A stretch of 64,000 bases of DNA, from assembly GCF_000142805.1 (NCBI RefSeq), contig NC_013081.1, forward strand, positions 806,001 to 870,000, given 5' to 3'. Source of the DNA: Lachancea thermotolerans CBS 6340 (Eukaryota; Ascomycota; Saccharomycetes; Saccharomycetales; Saccharomycetaceae). The translations under genes were made by a program, and so were the position numbers. Shown here in pieces: positions 17,623 through 28,380 of this stretch; the stretch's first letter is position 1; each line of letters begins with the position of its first letter. The notes beneath the pieces were generated by a model that made no database searches, was not told where the DNA came from, and worked only from the letters and a program-made list of their open reading frames with translations.

Positions 17623-20409
17623 ATGAATACTGGCCCCCAGAATTTAGTCAGGAAAGAGCCTAACAGGGCGCAGTTGCGGAGCCAGCTCTTGAACAACGAT
17701 CTGGGAACAATAGATTTGGCACAGGAGAGGCCCATTAATCAAGCTGCACCATCCCAATATCCCATGGCTCCTGCTTACAACAATGCGTACCAACCTCAGC
17801 AGCCTCAATACGGCCAGCCTCCTTTTCAACCGGGAAGAGCTTCGTACGTGCAACAAGGCTACCAAGCCGCAGACCAGCGCAGGCCCTCTTTGCAATCCCA
17901 ATCAGCAGGTGGGAAGCGTTCATTACAGTCAAACGCCATCAGTGGTCTCTTTAAAATGCGCAATGGGAGATCGAAGGCTAAGGACAGCGATGAAGAAGAT
18001 GACACTTTTATGACAGACGGCGATAGTTCCATTTTGACGTTCAGCGATATATCTTCACTGAGAAATAACGGAGGTCACAAATATGGATTTGGTGGTGCCA
18101 TGGACGACACTTCACCTATCATTCCAACTCTGATTACCAAAGGTCACGAAAAGATGAATAACATAGAGTACCGTAAGCACCTTGCAGCTCAGAAAAAAAT
18201 GACCATGAACGCTCTGTCAAAGCAAAATAAGCCAATGCATCAGGTACCGCCCCAAGGGGGACCGCGAACGATGTCACTTCAGCACTCCTACAATCCCTAC
18301 AATGCACAGGCGCCCCCTAGAGACAACTTCAACCAGGGACCACCATATGCGCGTGCAAATTCCATGATGTCTGGTCCTCCTCCACAGATGCGCTACCCAA
18401 ATGCTAGGGGGACACCGCCGCCACCTGGTGCTGGGGCCCCTCGGACTATGTCTTTGACCACAAACAGAAGAAATATGGCCAACCCACAGGGAGGTTTCCG
18501 ACCGCAGGCAGCTGCCTTTGCGGCGCGTCCGACTAGCCCCTATATTGGAGGCCAACCACCGATGCCTTACCAGGGACCGCGTCCTAGCAACATGATGGTA
18601 GCCCCAGGCGGAGGCTATCCAATCCAGGACATCAAACCTGCAGCCCCGTTACCAAACGAAAATGTCACTCCTCACTCCTCCTCATCTCTGGTTAGCTCAA
18701 ATAGCCTCGCTTCTCACCGGCCATCAAGCCAAACACCTGACAGTCAGAATATTGACGACCCTTCCACCGTTAGCAACTTGTTGTCAGGGTCGGCCCAAAA
18801 ACTTCCAAGAGAATCGCCGCTCAAGTCTGAAGTGAACAATACGGGGAAGCTGAATATAATCAAGCTCTCAGACCCTCAACAAGCATTGAGAGACAAAGAA
18901 CAATTCCTTCAAGAACGGGAACGTTTGATCGCTGAGAAAGAAGAGGAATTAAGAGTCAAAGAGCGTGAAGCCCAGGAGCAAAAGACGAGAAGTGCAACAG
19001 TTGAGAAACAACCTCCGCTGAATACTTACAATACTGTTAGCGAGCAGTCGCCAAAATTTAAACTATCAAGACAAAGATCAGATCCCCAAGTAACACAACC
19101 GAATAGCGGAAGAATTGGCAGGCGTTCTCAGGTCCAGTCGATGGCAACTTTTGAGTCGTCTTTGAGCAACGATTCTCCAGTGAAGAAAAAGGATGATAAA
19201 ACAGGATTGTATATGCTAGACAATGCTACTGAGGGAAATGCCTACTTCACTGCTTCTGATCTTCTTAACGAAGAAGCTTCCAGACTCCATGAGAATCTTT
19301 CAGATGTCACAATAACGAGGGATGAAACAAAACCCGAAAAAACTGCTAGCAGTAGCGCTGGTGCACTTAACAAAGGACAGGACGAGTCGGAAGGCAAAAC
19401 TGCTGGGATGGGGAAAGCTCGCAAATTTTTCAAGCGCCTGTCGTCAAGTGGAGCTAAATCAACAAACTCCGTCACGAACAGTCGAAAATCTAGTATGAGC
19501 AGCGTTCGAAGAGTGTCTAGCTCCGAAAGCGTTATTGCTGACAGAAGGGCGAGCCCTGAAGGCAAAAAAAGTTGGAGTGTCAAAAGTGACAATACTAAGC
19601 GCAGATCGTTTCACTCTCTCTTCTCCAACTCATCCATTGGTTTGAACTCCACCGAACCTTTGAAACCACATACAGGTCTCACAAATATTGAAGAAAAACG
19701 AGGGAGAGACGACGCTGATGCTTCCAAAGAACAAGGAGTGTACCAAGAGTCTGCTGGGCCCACATCCCCTGTAAAACCTCTAAGATTCGACAACGCTAAC
19801 AAGAGGTCAGACTCAAATTCCGAGAAATCTGAAGATGAAGCCGATCGAACCCTCGAAGCGAATTCTCACGATGAGGAAAATGTGGGGAATGAATTTGTTT
19901 TTGACAACTCTGTCAGCCGGCCATACAAGCAGACTTATTCTTCCGAGTCTGAACTTGAAGCTGCGTCAGAACTAAATCCAAAATCGAAGCTGAGAACAAT
20001 TTCAATATCAGGATCGCAAACGAGTATATTGAATGAACAAGGTACGCTAATGAACGAAATCAACCTCTTGTCGAAAGAATTAGCTGAATCAATTGCCAGG
20101 GAATCGAGATTAGAACAACAACTAGCCGGTAAGGGCAAGGACTCAAAGGAGAACGAGGCGCTCTCTATAACAGACTTTGAAACTGAGCTGCGCAAAAAGT
20201 CAACAAAAATTGTCGAGCTGATCCAGCAACTTAACGATGAGAGACTAAGAAGGTACATTGCAGAGGAGCAAATAATGCTACAAGAACATGGCGCGAAGCC
20301 AAGCAGCGTGGATCTCATTCACAAAATTCAAATACAGAATCAACAGATTGTTGCGAAAGATGAGGAAATATCTAAGCTCAAGGAACAATTGCAAAGGACA
20401 CAAACTTGA
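17623..20409 (+). CDS. EPO1: ER-polarity protein Epo1
   Basis: The product is 928 residues (Epo1 about 943 as recalled). The N-terminal half is disordered, with many Pro, Gln, Asn and Gly residues. A short charged helix-like segment lies near 425-455 (REKQFLQERERLIAEKEEEL-type). A basic Ser-rich region follows around 590-680, and a C-terminal coiled coil covers about 800-925. Epo1 links cortical ER to the plasma membrane of the growing bud with Scs2 and septins. Position equals YMR124W between PKR1 and STO1, which is the strongest evidence, since the sequence is low in complexity. There is no intron. Confidence 0.88.
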   Translation: MNTGPQNLVRKEPNRAQLRSQLLNNDLGTIDLAQERPINQAAPSQYPMAPAYNNAYQPQQPQYGQPPFQPGRASYVQQGYQAADQRRPSLQSQSAGGKRSLQSNAISGLFKMRNGRSKAKDSDEEDDTFMTDGDSSILTFSDISSLRNNGGHKYGFGGAMDDTSPIIPTLITKGHEKMNNIEYRKHLAAQKKMTMNALSKQNKPMHQVPPQGGPRTMSLQHSYNPYNAQAPPRDNFNQGPPYARANSMMSGPPPQMRYPNARGTPPPPGAGAPRTMSLTTNRRNMANPQGGFRPQAAAFAARPTSPYIGGQPPMPYQGPRPSNMMVAPGGGYPIQDIKPAAPLPNENVTPHSSSSLVSSNSLASHRPSSQTPDSQNIDDPSTVSNLLSGSAQKLPRESPLKSEVNNTGKLNIIKLSDPQQALRDKEQFLQERERLIAEKEEELRVKEREAQEQKTRSATVEKQPPLNTYNTVSEQSPKFKLSRQRSDPQVTQPNSGRIGRRSQVQSMATFESSLSNDSPVKKKDDKTGLYMLDNATEGNAYFTASDLLNEEASRLHENLSDVTITRDETKPEKTASSSAGALNKGQDESEGKTAGMGKARKFFKRLSSSGAKSTNSVTNSRKSSMSSVRRVSSSESVIADRRASPEGKKSWSVKSDNTKRRSFHSLFSNSSIGLNSTEPLKPHTGLTNIEEKRGRDDADASKEQGVYQESAGPTSPVKPLRFDNANKRSDSNSEKSEDEADRTLEANSHDEENVGNEFVFDNSVSRPYKQTYSSESELEAASELNPKSKLRTISISGSQTSILNEQGTLMNEINLLSKELAESIARESRLEQQLAGKGKDSKENEALSITDFETELRKKSTKIVELIQQLNDERLRRYIAEEQIMLQEHGAKPSSVDLIHKIQIQNQQIVAKDEEISKLKEQLQRTQT

Positions 20410-20605
20410 AAAGCCATGCTGCTCGCTTGTCCTTTTTTTCTATTAGCATATATACATTTCGTAACTCGTGGCGCCTAAGTAGTAGCACATTAGCACCAGT
20501 ACCTACATACGAAAGTGCATTAAGAAGTGAAAAGTTACCATCTTCATCGACCTCTCCGATTAAACTCGTAAACAAAGTGCTGTAGTTAACCATACCCACC
20601 CAATA

Positions 20606-23439
20606 ATGTCGGGCGTGAAAAGAAGAAGAAGTATGATATATCACCCATTAATTGATAAGTCAGGTTTTCCTTGGTTCTGGTAAGACGCGGGTCAGCAATT
20701 GTCCCACTCATGCATGCCTTGACGTTTGACGTCGAGTTGCTTTGTGTGCCCAAGCCATAGGAAAGCAAAGACAACCATTGAAGAACCGCCTCCTTTTTGC
20801 AGAGTCTCGCGATGCACTAGCATTGAATCAACCCAGACAAGACAATACTAACCATGGCGACTGCTGTACTTATAGACTTTGATGATGACGATGGTTACAG
20901 AGACTTTAGGCCCCGTATGCCGAAAAGGCAAAGAGTTCCACCCGTAGTTCAGCTGTGCAAGGAAATGATGCCAGATATCAGAACCTTAGGCGAAACCGTG
21001 AAAGCCTTTGAAGAGGACATCAAGTTTTTAAGTGAGGCTATAGTGAACGAGTTTGGCAACGAAGAGTACTTCCGAGACGCACTATTAAAAACCTTCTATG
21101 CTGTAGTTGTCGAACAGCCTCACAAACAACCTGCTATTGCATTGTTGGTCATGGTTGTGAATGCATCCAACCCTGTCGCAGGAAAAAGCATTCTCAATCA
21201 CTTCTTTTCAAAGTTGCAACAATGGTGTGATAACAGTATTGACGATGGCTTTCAGGTGACTTCGAATGAGACAGGTCCTTGGAACAAAGTGAAGCTGCTC
21301 TTAAGATTTCTCTCACTGCTATCGCCAATGATTCTGGAGGATGAGCTTTTATCGCTTTACAAAAAATTATTCGAATTGAGTGTGGGTTTGAATAATTCCG
21401 AGCCGGATAAGAGAAATCCCTTATCAGAGGCTATTTACTCTAACACTCTCTTGAACGTTCCTTACTTGTTCTTTTTTCGCAGGGAAAACGAATCGTTGAG
21501 ACAAAAAGTCTCAAAGTTAATTTCGGAAGTGGAAGTTCAGTATACCATGAAAAAGACAGATTTGTCTCTGGTTCAAGAGTATAACAAAAACTTCCCCTAC
21601 GAACCTATTCAATGGATCCAAGCAGTCTTGCCCAACGTGAAAAGGGTTCTAGCTAATGACCTGCAACAGTTAGCTGAACTTTTCCCTGATTACAGCCACC
21701 TTTTGAAGGAGCAGGCTGGTGATCAAGGGTTCAATGATCCGCTAACATTGCCAAGTGTTGATCAGCTAAAACCTTTCAGCGGCCTCGACAGGGGTCTTGG
21801 TTCTGTTGATGGTATGTGGAGAGTGCCAAGGTATTCTTTCAGGGTTTATCTAGCGAATGAAATTGGAGAGTTTGAGACTGTTGTTCCATTCACTACCTAC
21901 GCTGGTATGTTGTTTAAAGACATTGTGATTGACATTGTCGAAAGTTTAGAATTCAACAGGAAAGAAGTTGCGAAACAGGTTATTACTCTTGACCTATTTT
22001 TCAAGCCCGGTATTTTCACAGAGCCTGGTCAATCCATTGCTCAACTGGTGGCATTGCATGAGGAAAACCCTATTATCACAACCTATAAGATTGAAGATCT
22101 TGCGATTGAGAAAATTCTCAGTATGATCTTTAAGCTTCCAAACGTGTCGCATCCTTCAGCTTATTTTTACACGTTACTGGTAGAAATCTGCCAAAATTCT
22201 CCAAAGGCTATTGCACCAGTATTCGGAAGAGCTTTTAGATTTTTTTACCACAACCTTGATGCGTTGGATTTTGAGCTTAAACTTAGATACCTGGACTGGT
22301 TTTCCATCCAAATGAGTAATTTCAACTTTTCCTGGAAATGGAATGAATGGGAAGGTGACGCGCTGAAGTTTGGCGAAACATTCTTCAATCCAAAGGTCAC
22401 CTTCATGAAAAACTTGATTAAGAAAGAGTTGAGGCTCACTTCTAATAAATCTGATGTTGAAGACAGTTTGACGGATGTATTCAGACCCTTCACAGATAGC
22501 TCATTTGTTCCTAGCCAAGACCTCTACGAGTACTACCAGTCTTTTTTCAAAGGCTACGAAATAAGTGAAGACCAAATCAAGGACAACAGTTTGTTTTTTA
22601 CAGAGAGCTCTCTCCCCTTTTCTGATTTGGTACAGCAGATTGTTAATTACTTTCACAAACAGCCACTAGACAGAAACATTTCTGAACTCGTTTCTATTCT
22701 GGAAAAAATGAAGGTTGATAACGAGACGATTGTTGTTGATTTCAATAGACTGGCCGTGACAACTCTCGTTCAGGTTCTTGTGTTCTCAGGAAACAGATCC
22801 ATCTCTCATGCCAACAAATATATTGGCGATGCTAGAACAGAGTTGCTGGAAATTTTAGGCAAAATTGAGGCTAGCCAAGAGCAAAAGGAGAGATGGATTG
22901 TCGAAGCAATTATTCGTTACTGGAACTGCAACTCGCAAAACGGTTATTTAATTGCTGATACGTGCAAAAACTTCGACCTCATCTCCTCGAAAAGCATTCT
23001 GGATTTCTCGTTTTTGGACGACAAGGGCAGAAATTGGGGACTAGTTGATGCGACATCTATCGAGTCTACGTTTAGGGTGCTTTCAGAGCTGTCTTCACGT
23101 AGGGATACGAGTGTTGAGACATTTATATTTGTGTTCGAGAGACTAGTTGAGATTGCCTCCAATGTTGTTGAAGAGCTTGGCTTGTCTGTTGACTCAGAAC
23201 TTTCTGCATCTATGGCTGATCCTGATGAGATGCAAGATGAGTCTGCTGACTTACAAAAGCTTGATTGCTCTTGGAAATACGAGGGCTGCATGGGTTTTGT
23301 AAAAAGTGTTCTGAGAAAATACGCTGATGAATATGCTTCGGCACTTGAAAAGCTTGATTCAATCATAAATGAAAGAGTCACTCATCAACAGACCAAGAGA
23401 ACGTTACAAGGCTGGTGCAGGGAGCTAAGTGAGCTCTGA
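20606..23439 (+). CDS. STO1: nuclear cap-binding complex large subunit Sto1/Cbp80 (two exons)
   Basis: Exon 1 is 20606-20630 (8 codons plus 1 base) and exon 2 is 20876-23439, giving 862 residues; S. cerevisiae Sto1 has 861. The spliced start reads MSGVKRRRNFDDDDGYRDF, close to MFNRKRRGDFDEDENYRDF, and RPRMPKRQR then follows in both. The N-terminal part is a MIF4G-type helical domain. Sto1 with Cbc2 binds the m7G cap and acts in splicing, export and decay. The unspliced frame starting at 20854 lies inside the intron and would give a wrong N-terminus. S. cerevisiae STO1 also has an intron near its start. Position equals YMR125W. Confidence 0.95.
20631..20875 (+). other. STO1 intron (245 bp)
   Basis: The donor is GTATGA, which differs from the usual GTATGT in the last base. 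The branch point is TACTAAC at 20846-20852 and the acceptor TAG at 20873-20875. It splits an AAC codon after its first base. The spliced N-terminus matches the known protein, which supports it. Confidence 0.85.
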
Positions 23440-23560
23440 TGGTTTGTTTGGGCATAATCTTAAGAAAAAAATATGTGAGAATATAATATTAGGCTTTAGA
23501 AGATAGCACAAATTGATCAAGTATTCGCGGTTGTCATTAGAGTTAGTAACAAAGCAGTGA

Positions 23561-24628
23561 TTAGCACCTTTTTACTACGGAGTCATAACTTTCATTATCG
23601 TTAAGTTTTAAGTGGTTGTTTCCCCTGAAGGCTTCTTCGCTTGCAGTTTCATTAAGACCACTAAAATCCTTTCTGTACGAACTTGGCGTGACCTTTCTGG
23701 CAACAGTGCTACTTGTATTAGTGGTTGTAAGATAATGAAGTGCTGAACTACTTTCTAGAGCATAGTCCGGACTTCTAGGAAAAATGATATTAGTAGTGTC
23801 AACACTCTCGTTATCGGCATAGTCGGTAACGTATTGCTGCAAAGGGGTTGTCAAGGTATTTTGAGCCCTGGTGGGTGGAAATGAATAGTTTTTTTGCCCA
23901 TCACCTGCTCGATGAGAACGAGGCTCTATACTGCCAGTAGAAATCAAAGAATCCAGGAAAAAAATTGACCGATCCATGAATTGCAGAAACTGCTCTTTTG
24001 TGATCTCTTTGCCAGAGAACCTGATCGCTTCATATAACTTAATGTACTCTGCGGCTTCGCTGGAGGAAAGCTTGTTTTGGGCCGACATAGACCTCGCAAT
24101 GGTGGCAAAAGTGTCACCAGTATCCGAGTCAAGCTTCACTAGGTTGGAAAATACACCCTGATACTTTAGCCTGCTCGTGATAATTTTAATGCTATCTTCA
24201 TAATTAAGAAGAGGCGGTAGTCCATGGTCATCAGAGTCAGGTCGAGCCAGACCATCATGTGTTACAGGTTCCTTTGGCTTCTTCAGCAAAACAGCAAGCT
24301 TATGCGACCTATCCATCTGCTCTAAAATCATGCTCCTGCTCGGCTGGTGGGGCATGTCCTCAGGCGTAATGGGGAGGTATCCCTTAGGAATATCCTGCAG
24401 ACAGCTGCGCTGGACCAGTACTCGCCCAACAGCAATGATAATGCTCAAAACGCCAAATGCAACAAACGCGCCGACCACTATAAACGTGTTCAAAGCGTCG
24501 TTTGTGGATCGCGACGCTTGAGCCATGGCATCGATGGGTACGACCACCGAAAACCCAACGAAAAAGAGAACCAAGACAACTAAGGACGTTCTATAAAGCC
24601 ATATCCCTAATTTCTCATCACCGTTCAT
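23561..24628 (-). CDS. DLT1: Dlt1 membrane protein
   Basis: The product is 355 residues (about 342 in S. cerevisiae as recalled). Two N-terminal membrane spans lie at about 10-30 and 46-68, separated by an acidic-polar loop. They are followed by a conserved segment ([15 protein letters not shown]) and a long soluble C-terminal part with Ser/Thr-rich ends. The function is not well defined; the name comes from a drug or stress phenotype. It converges on STO1 (121 bp between stops) and is divergent from RAD5 (229 bp between starts), as expected for YMR126C beside YMR125W. A TACTAAC-like string 3' of the stop has no matching donor, so I do not extend it. Confidence 0.88.
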
Positions 24629-24780
24629 TTGTTTCCATAGTTCGAAACTGTCTGAACAACACCGTGCTACCTTTTGGCACTAACTTCAGCCCATCTCATT
24701 CACTAAACAATGTTTCGTTTCAATAAAAAATATCGTTACATACGCTTAGTAAGAGGTTTAGAAAAGCTATGTTCGCCTTT

Positions 24781-24786
24781 ACGCGT
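24781..24786 (+). promoter_or_regulatory. MluI cell-cycle box (MCB) at RAD5
   Basis: ACGCGT lies 72 bp before the RAD5 ATG. It is the core bound by MBF (Mbp1-Swi6), which drives G1/S expression of replication and repair genes. It lies in the shared DLT1-RAD5 promoter. Activity is inferred. Confidence 0.5.
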
Positions 24787-24857
24787 AAATTGACAATGGA
24801 TGGTTGATGTGCACTAGTAGTTGTAGTTGACATCGCTGCTGACAATCACAACGTTTA

Positions 24858-27800
24858 ATGAGTAAGGATGGGGATATGGTCATAAAAGGGGCCGAAAAAC
24901 CTGAGAAAAGGCGCTTTTTTAATGAAGATCTTGAAGAAGATGGCGACGGCGCCAACGATACGACAGGCGATGGCGTCTTGCAAAATGACCTTAGCAACCA
25001 AAACTCATTCTTGTTTGGAGGAGCAAGCGACACTCCCGGGGTTGAAGAGAGCATGAATGAAATCGAAGAGATCAAAGATGTTATTCCCAACCTTACAGAC
25101 TCCCAAGCGAACGACCTGCTGCAGAAAGCAGGCACATCGAGCGATAAACGCGAGAGGATAGCCAGCGCCGTGGAAATATACTTTGAGAATCATGGACCTC
25201 AATCGAAGCCAACGGAACCAAAGCAAAGCAGACCTTCCCCTCAGCCAGGAAGTGCATTTAAGCTAACCAAAATCTCCGCCCCGCTCTCACCTACCCCAGC
25301 CAAGAGAATCAGAGACTACGGAGCGCGCCTATTCAAAAAGCACAAACCAACAGTGCGGTGGCGACGCTTTATAGGGTCAATGCAAGTAAGTGCGCTTGCA
25401 ACAAGACCTACTGTCAAACCGTTAAAATACGGAAGTGAGCTTAAAATTCTCAGAACATCCAGCGATGCTCTAGGAAAATTGTATTACGCTAATGGGCGCA
25501 AAAAGGCCTCGATGGCAAACTACGTGCGGCTAGTAGACGAAAACCTTAACCGCGAGGTCGGCCGTGTGCCGGAGGATGTCGCTATGATCCTTTTTCCCCT
25601 AGTTGATTCTGACGAACTGGACTTTGAGGCCACTATGATATATTGCAATAATCGCAGATTAAGTGTTGGTGACTCTTTTATCGTTCAGCTCGATTGTTTT
25701 CTGACGTCTGTTATGTTTGAGAATTACTCGACCCTAACAAGAAATACCCCGGTCTTGAATAAGCGAACTTTTTCTCAAAATGTTGTTGAAAGCGAAGAAG
25801 AGCTTCGACTCAAATCGAGGAGGCTTGCGCTAATCTCTCTGTTTGATCAGGTTCAGCTAAGGACAATCTCAGAGAATGATAGTCTCGATTCAAGTTTCGA
25901 CGAACCTGCGGAGGTCGTCGATCTTGACAATGAGAGTGATAGCGGGGGCGAGACTGCTAAGAATGTTGACATACGTTCCATTCAACCTTCCCAAATACAG
26001 GATGATGTTCTGAACGTAAACCAATTGAAATCATTATACAAATCAACCTTATCAATGGAATCATCTAAATTTCTTCCTGAAACTAGCCCTTCTGTGGAAT
26101 CTTTCCAATTAGAACTGAGGCGCTATCAAAAACAGGGGTTGACGTGGATGCTTCGAAGAGAGCGGGAATTTGATTTGGTTTCAGATACAGCTTCTTCCGA
26201 GGAGGTGGATGGCGATATGATGAATCCATTGTGGAAGAAGTTCAGGTGGCCAAAAGATCTGTCTTGGGCATCCCAAAAACAGACGCGCATAGAGTTGCAC
26301 TCTCAACATAGCGTGGATTGCTTCTACGCCAACTTGCATACCGGCGAATTTTCCCAGGCGAAACCAGTGATTAAGTCAATGCTAAAAGGTGGTATATTGG
26401 CTGATGAAATGGGCCTTGGTAAGACAATCTCTACACTAGCAATGATTCTAACTGTTCCACATGATAGAGGATACCATGAGCGAAAGCCCTCTGAACAACA
26501 GGAAAAGCTTGACGCTGATATAAGCATATTAGGCTCCCAACGAGTAGAGCACTCGAAGCCATATGCTTTCAAAACCACACTAGTAGTTGTACCCATGTCT
26601 TTGCTTTCACAATGGCAGCAGGAATTTGAAAAATCTGTATCTAACCCGGAGTTGCACTGCGAAATATACTATGGAGGCAATACTAGTAGTCTAAGAACGC
26701 TACTAACGAAAAACAAATCCCCTCCTATAGTTCTGTTGACAACGTATGGTACCGTCCAGCATGAATGGAGTCGATTAATGAACAAAAATACAGGCTACAT
26801 GGAGTCAGATACCACTGGGCTATTCTCGGTTGAGTTTTTCAGAATTGTCATTGACGAGGGTCACACAATAAGAAACCGAAACACTAGAACTTCAAAATCT
26901 CTGATGGACCTGGAGAGCTCAAGAAGATGGATTTTGACAGGGACTCCTATTATTAACCGCCTTGATGACCTTTTCAGTCTAATAAAGTTTATGAGGCTAG
27001 AACCTTGGTCTCAAGTTGGGTACTGGAAAACATTTGTTTCCGACCCATTCGAAAAGAAAAACTACAAGAGCGCATTTGACGTTGTCTCGTCTATTCTCGA
27101 ACCTGTAATTTTACGCAGAACCAAAGTAATGCGGGGCGTCGACGGAAAGCGACTTGTTGAACTTCCTCCTAAAGAAGTAATAATCGAGAAAGTTAGCTTT
27201 AATAAGAGCGAAGATACCCTTTATCAGTACTTTTTGAATAGAGCTGAAAATTCTGTCAAAGAAGGTCTTGATAGGGGTGATTTACTGAAGAAATACTCGA
27301 CAATCTTGGTTCATATTTTGAGGCTAAGGCAAGTTTGCTGCCACTCGGACTTACTAGGATCTCTGGACGAAAATGACGAAGATTTAACTGAAAATAAAAT
27401 GTTGACAGAACCTGTTAAGATTGATGAGAAGTTAGCCAATGCGACATCCTCTTCAGATATAAGCCAGGAAGAACTTGACGCCATTATATCTCTCGTGCAA
27501 ACCAAATTCCCAGATGAAGAACAGTTTAAGAAGCTTGAATGCTCCATTTGCACCTCTGAGCCGATTGAGCCAATCATGCAAGTTGTGTTCACGGAATGTG
27601 GACATACGTTTTGTGAACTCTGCATCCTGGAATACATTCGCTTTCAAAGTGAACGGAAACAGGAAGTCAAATGTCCCAATTGTCGGCAAGCAATAGATTC
27701 TAAAAAGCTGCTTACACTTGAAAATGACTCGAACAAAATTAAAATCGTTCATTACAACGGTGGTTCTAAATCATCCAAAATCACTTCGTTAGTGAAGAGC

Positions 27801-28304
27801 CTGAAGAGGCTGCAAGATGTTTCTTCCGGAGAACAGGTCGTAGTGTTCTCACAGTTCTCATCATTTTTAGACATAATGCAAAGGGAACTATCTGCCTCAT
27901 TCTCAAGTTCCGTCGCGCAGATATACAAGTTTGACGGGAGGCTTTCCATGAAGGAGCGTTCTAGAGTACTTCATGATTTCGCGACAAAAGACCTTTCAAA
28001 GCTTAAGATTTTGCTTCTTTCCCTGAAAGCTGGCGGCGTGGGATTGAATCTTACATGCGCTTCGCGCGCTTATATGATGGATCCTTGGTGGTCCCCCAGC
28101 CTAGAGGATCAGGCAATTGATAGAATCCATCGTATTGGCCAAGTTAATGACGTTAAAGTCGTGAGGTTTATCATGGAACATAGTATCGAAGAGAAAATGC
28201 TACGGATTCAAGAAAGAAAAAGGACCCTTGGTGAAGCCGTCGACGCTGATGAGGATGAAAGAAGGAAACGAAGAATTGAAGAAATACAGATGTTATTTGA
28301 GTAA
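24858..28304 (+). CDS. RAD5: DNA damage-tolerance helicase and ubiquitin ligase Rad5
   Basis: The product is 1148 residues (1169 in S. cerevisiae). An acidic N-terminus precedes a HIRAN domain at about 165-280 (starting RRFIGSMQV). The SNF2 ATPase has DEMGLGKT near 515-522 and DEGH near 666, with a RING finger inserted at about 895-943 (CSICTSEP to CPNCR). The second helicase lobe follows with QAIDRIHRIGQ near its end. Rad5 polyubiquitinates PCNA on Lys164 with Mms2-Ubc13 and reverses stalled forks. This gene belongs to the chromosome XII sister block (YLR032W), here inserted between YMR126C and YMR127C homologues. Confidence 0.97.
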   Translation: MSKDGDMVIKGAEKPEKRRFFNEDLEEDGDGANDTTGDGVLQNDLSNQNSFLFGGASDTPGVEESMNEIEEIKDVIPNLTDSQANDLLQKAGTSSDKRERIASAVEIYFENHGPQSKPTEPKQSRPSPQPGSAFKLTKISAPLSPTPAKRIRDYGARLFKKHKPTVRWRRFIGSMQVSALATRPTVKPLKYGSELKILRTSSDALGKLYYANGRKKASMANYVRLVDENLNREVGRVPEDVAMILFPLVDSDELDFEATMIYCNNRRLSVGDSFIVQLDCFLTSVMFENYSTLTRNTPVLNKRTFSQNVVESEEELRLKSRRLALISLFDQVQLRTISENDSLDSSFDEPAEVVDLDNESDSGGETAKNVDIRSIQPSQIQDDVLNVNQLKSLYKSTLSMESSKFLPETSPSVESFQLELRRYQKQGLTWMLRREREFDLVSDTASSEEVDGDMMNPLWKKFRWPKDLSWASQKQTRIELHSQHSVDCFYANLHTGEFSQAKPVIKSMLKGGILADEMGLGKTISTLAMILTVPHDRGYHERKPSEQQEKLDADISILGSQRVEHSKPYAFKTTLVVVPMSLLSQWQQEFEKSVSNPELHCEIYYGGNTSSLRTLLTKNKSPPIVLLTTYGTVQHEWSRLMNKNTGYMESDTTGLFSVEFFRIVIDEGHTIRNRNTRTSKSLMDLESSRRWILTGTPIINRLDDLFSLIKFMRLEPWSQVGYWKTFVSDPFEKKNYKSAFDVVSSILEPVILRRTKVMRGVDGKRLVELPPKEVIIEKVSFNKSEDTLYQYFLNRAENSVKEGLDRGDLLKKYSTILVHILRLRQVCCHSDLLGSLDENDEDLTENKMLTEPVKIDEKLANATSSSDISQEELDAIISLVQTKFPDEEQFKKLECSICTSEPIEPIMQVVFTECGHTFCELCILEYIRFQSERKQEVKCPNCRQAIDSKKLLTLENDSNKIKIVHYNGGSKSSKITSLVKSLKRLQDVSSGEQVVVFSQFSSFLDIMQRELSASFSSSVAQIYKFDGRLSMKERSRVLHDFATKDLSKLKILLLSLKAGGVGLNLTCASRAYMMDPWWSPSLEDQAIDRIHRIGQVNDVKVVRFIMEHSIEEKMLRIQERKRTLGEAVDADEDERRKRRIEEIQMLFE

Positions 28305-28380
28305 ACAATGGAAGAAGCCACGGCAGATTAGTTGTTGGTTGTCGTCAAAGTTTGGTTTTTTTTAAGCATTACAGTAACGT

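Noticed and set aside
20854-20875. ATG at 20854 as the STO1 start
   Set aside because: It lies between the TACTAAC branch point and the acceptor, so it is inside the intron; the spliced start matches the known protein.
23536-23545. TACTAAC on the - strand just after the DLT1 stop
   Set aside because: No matching donor near the end of the DLT1 frame, and the frame already ends at a plausible length.
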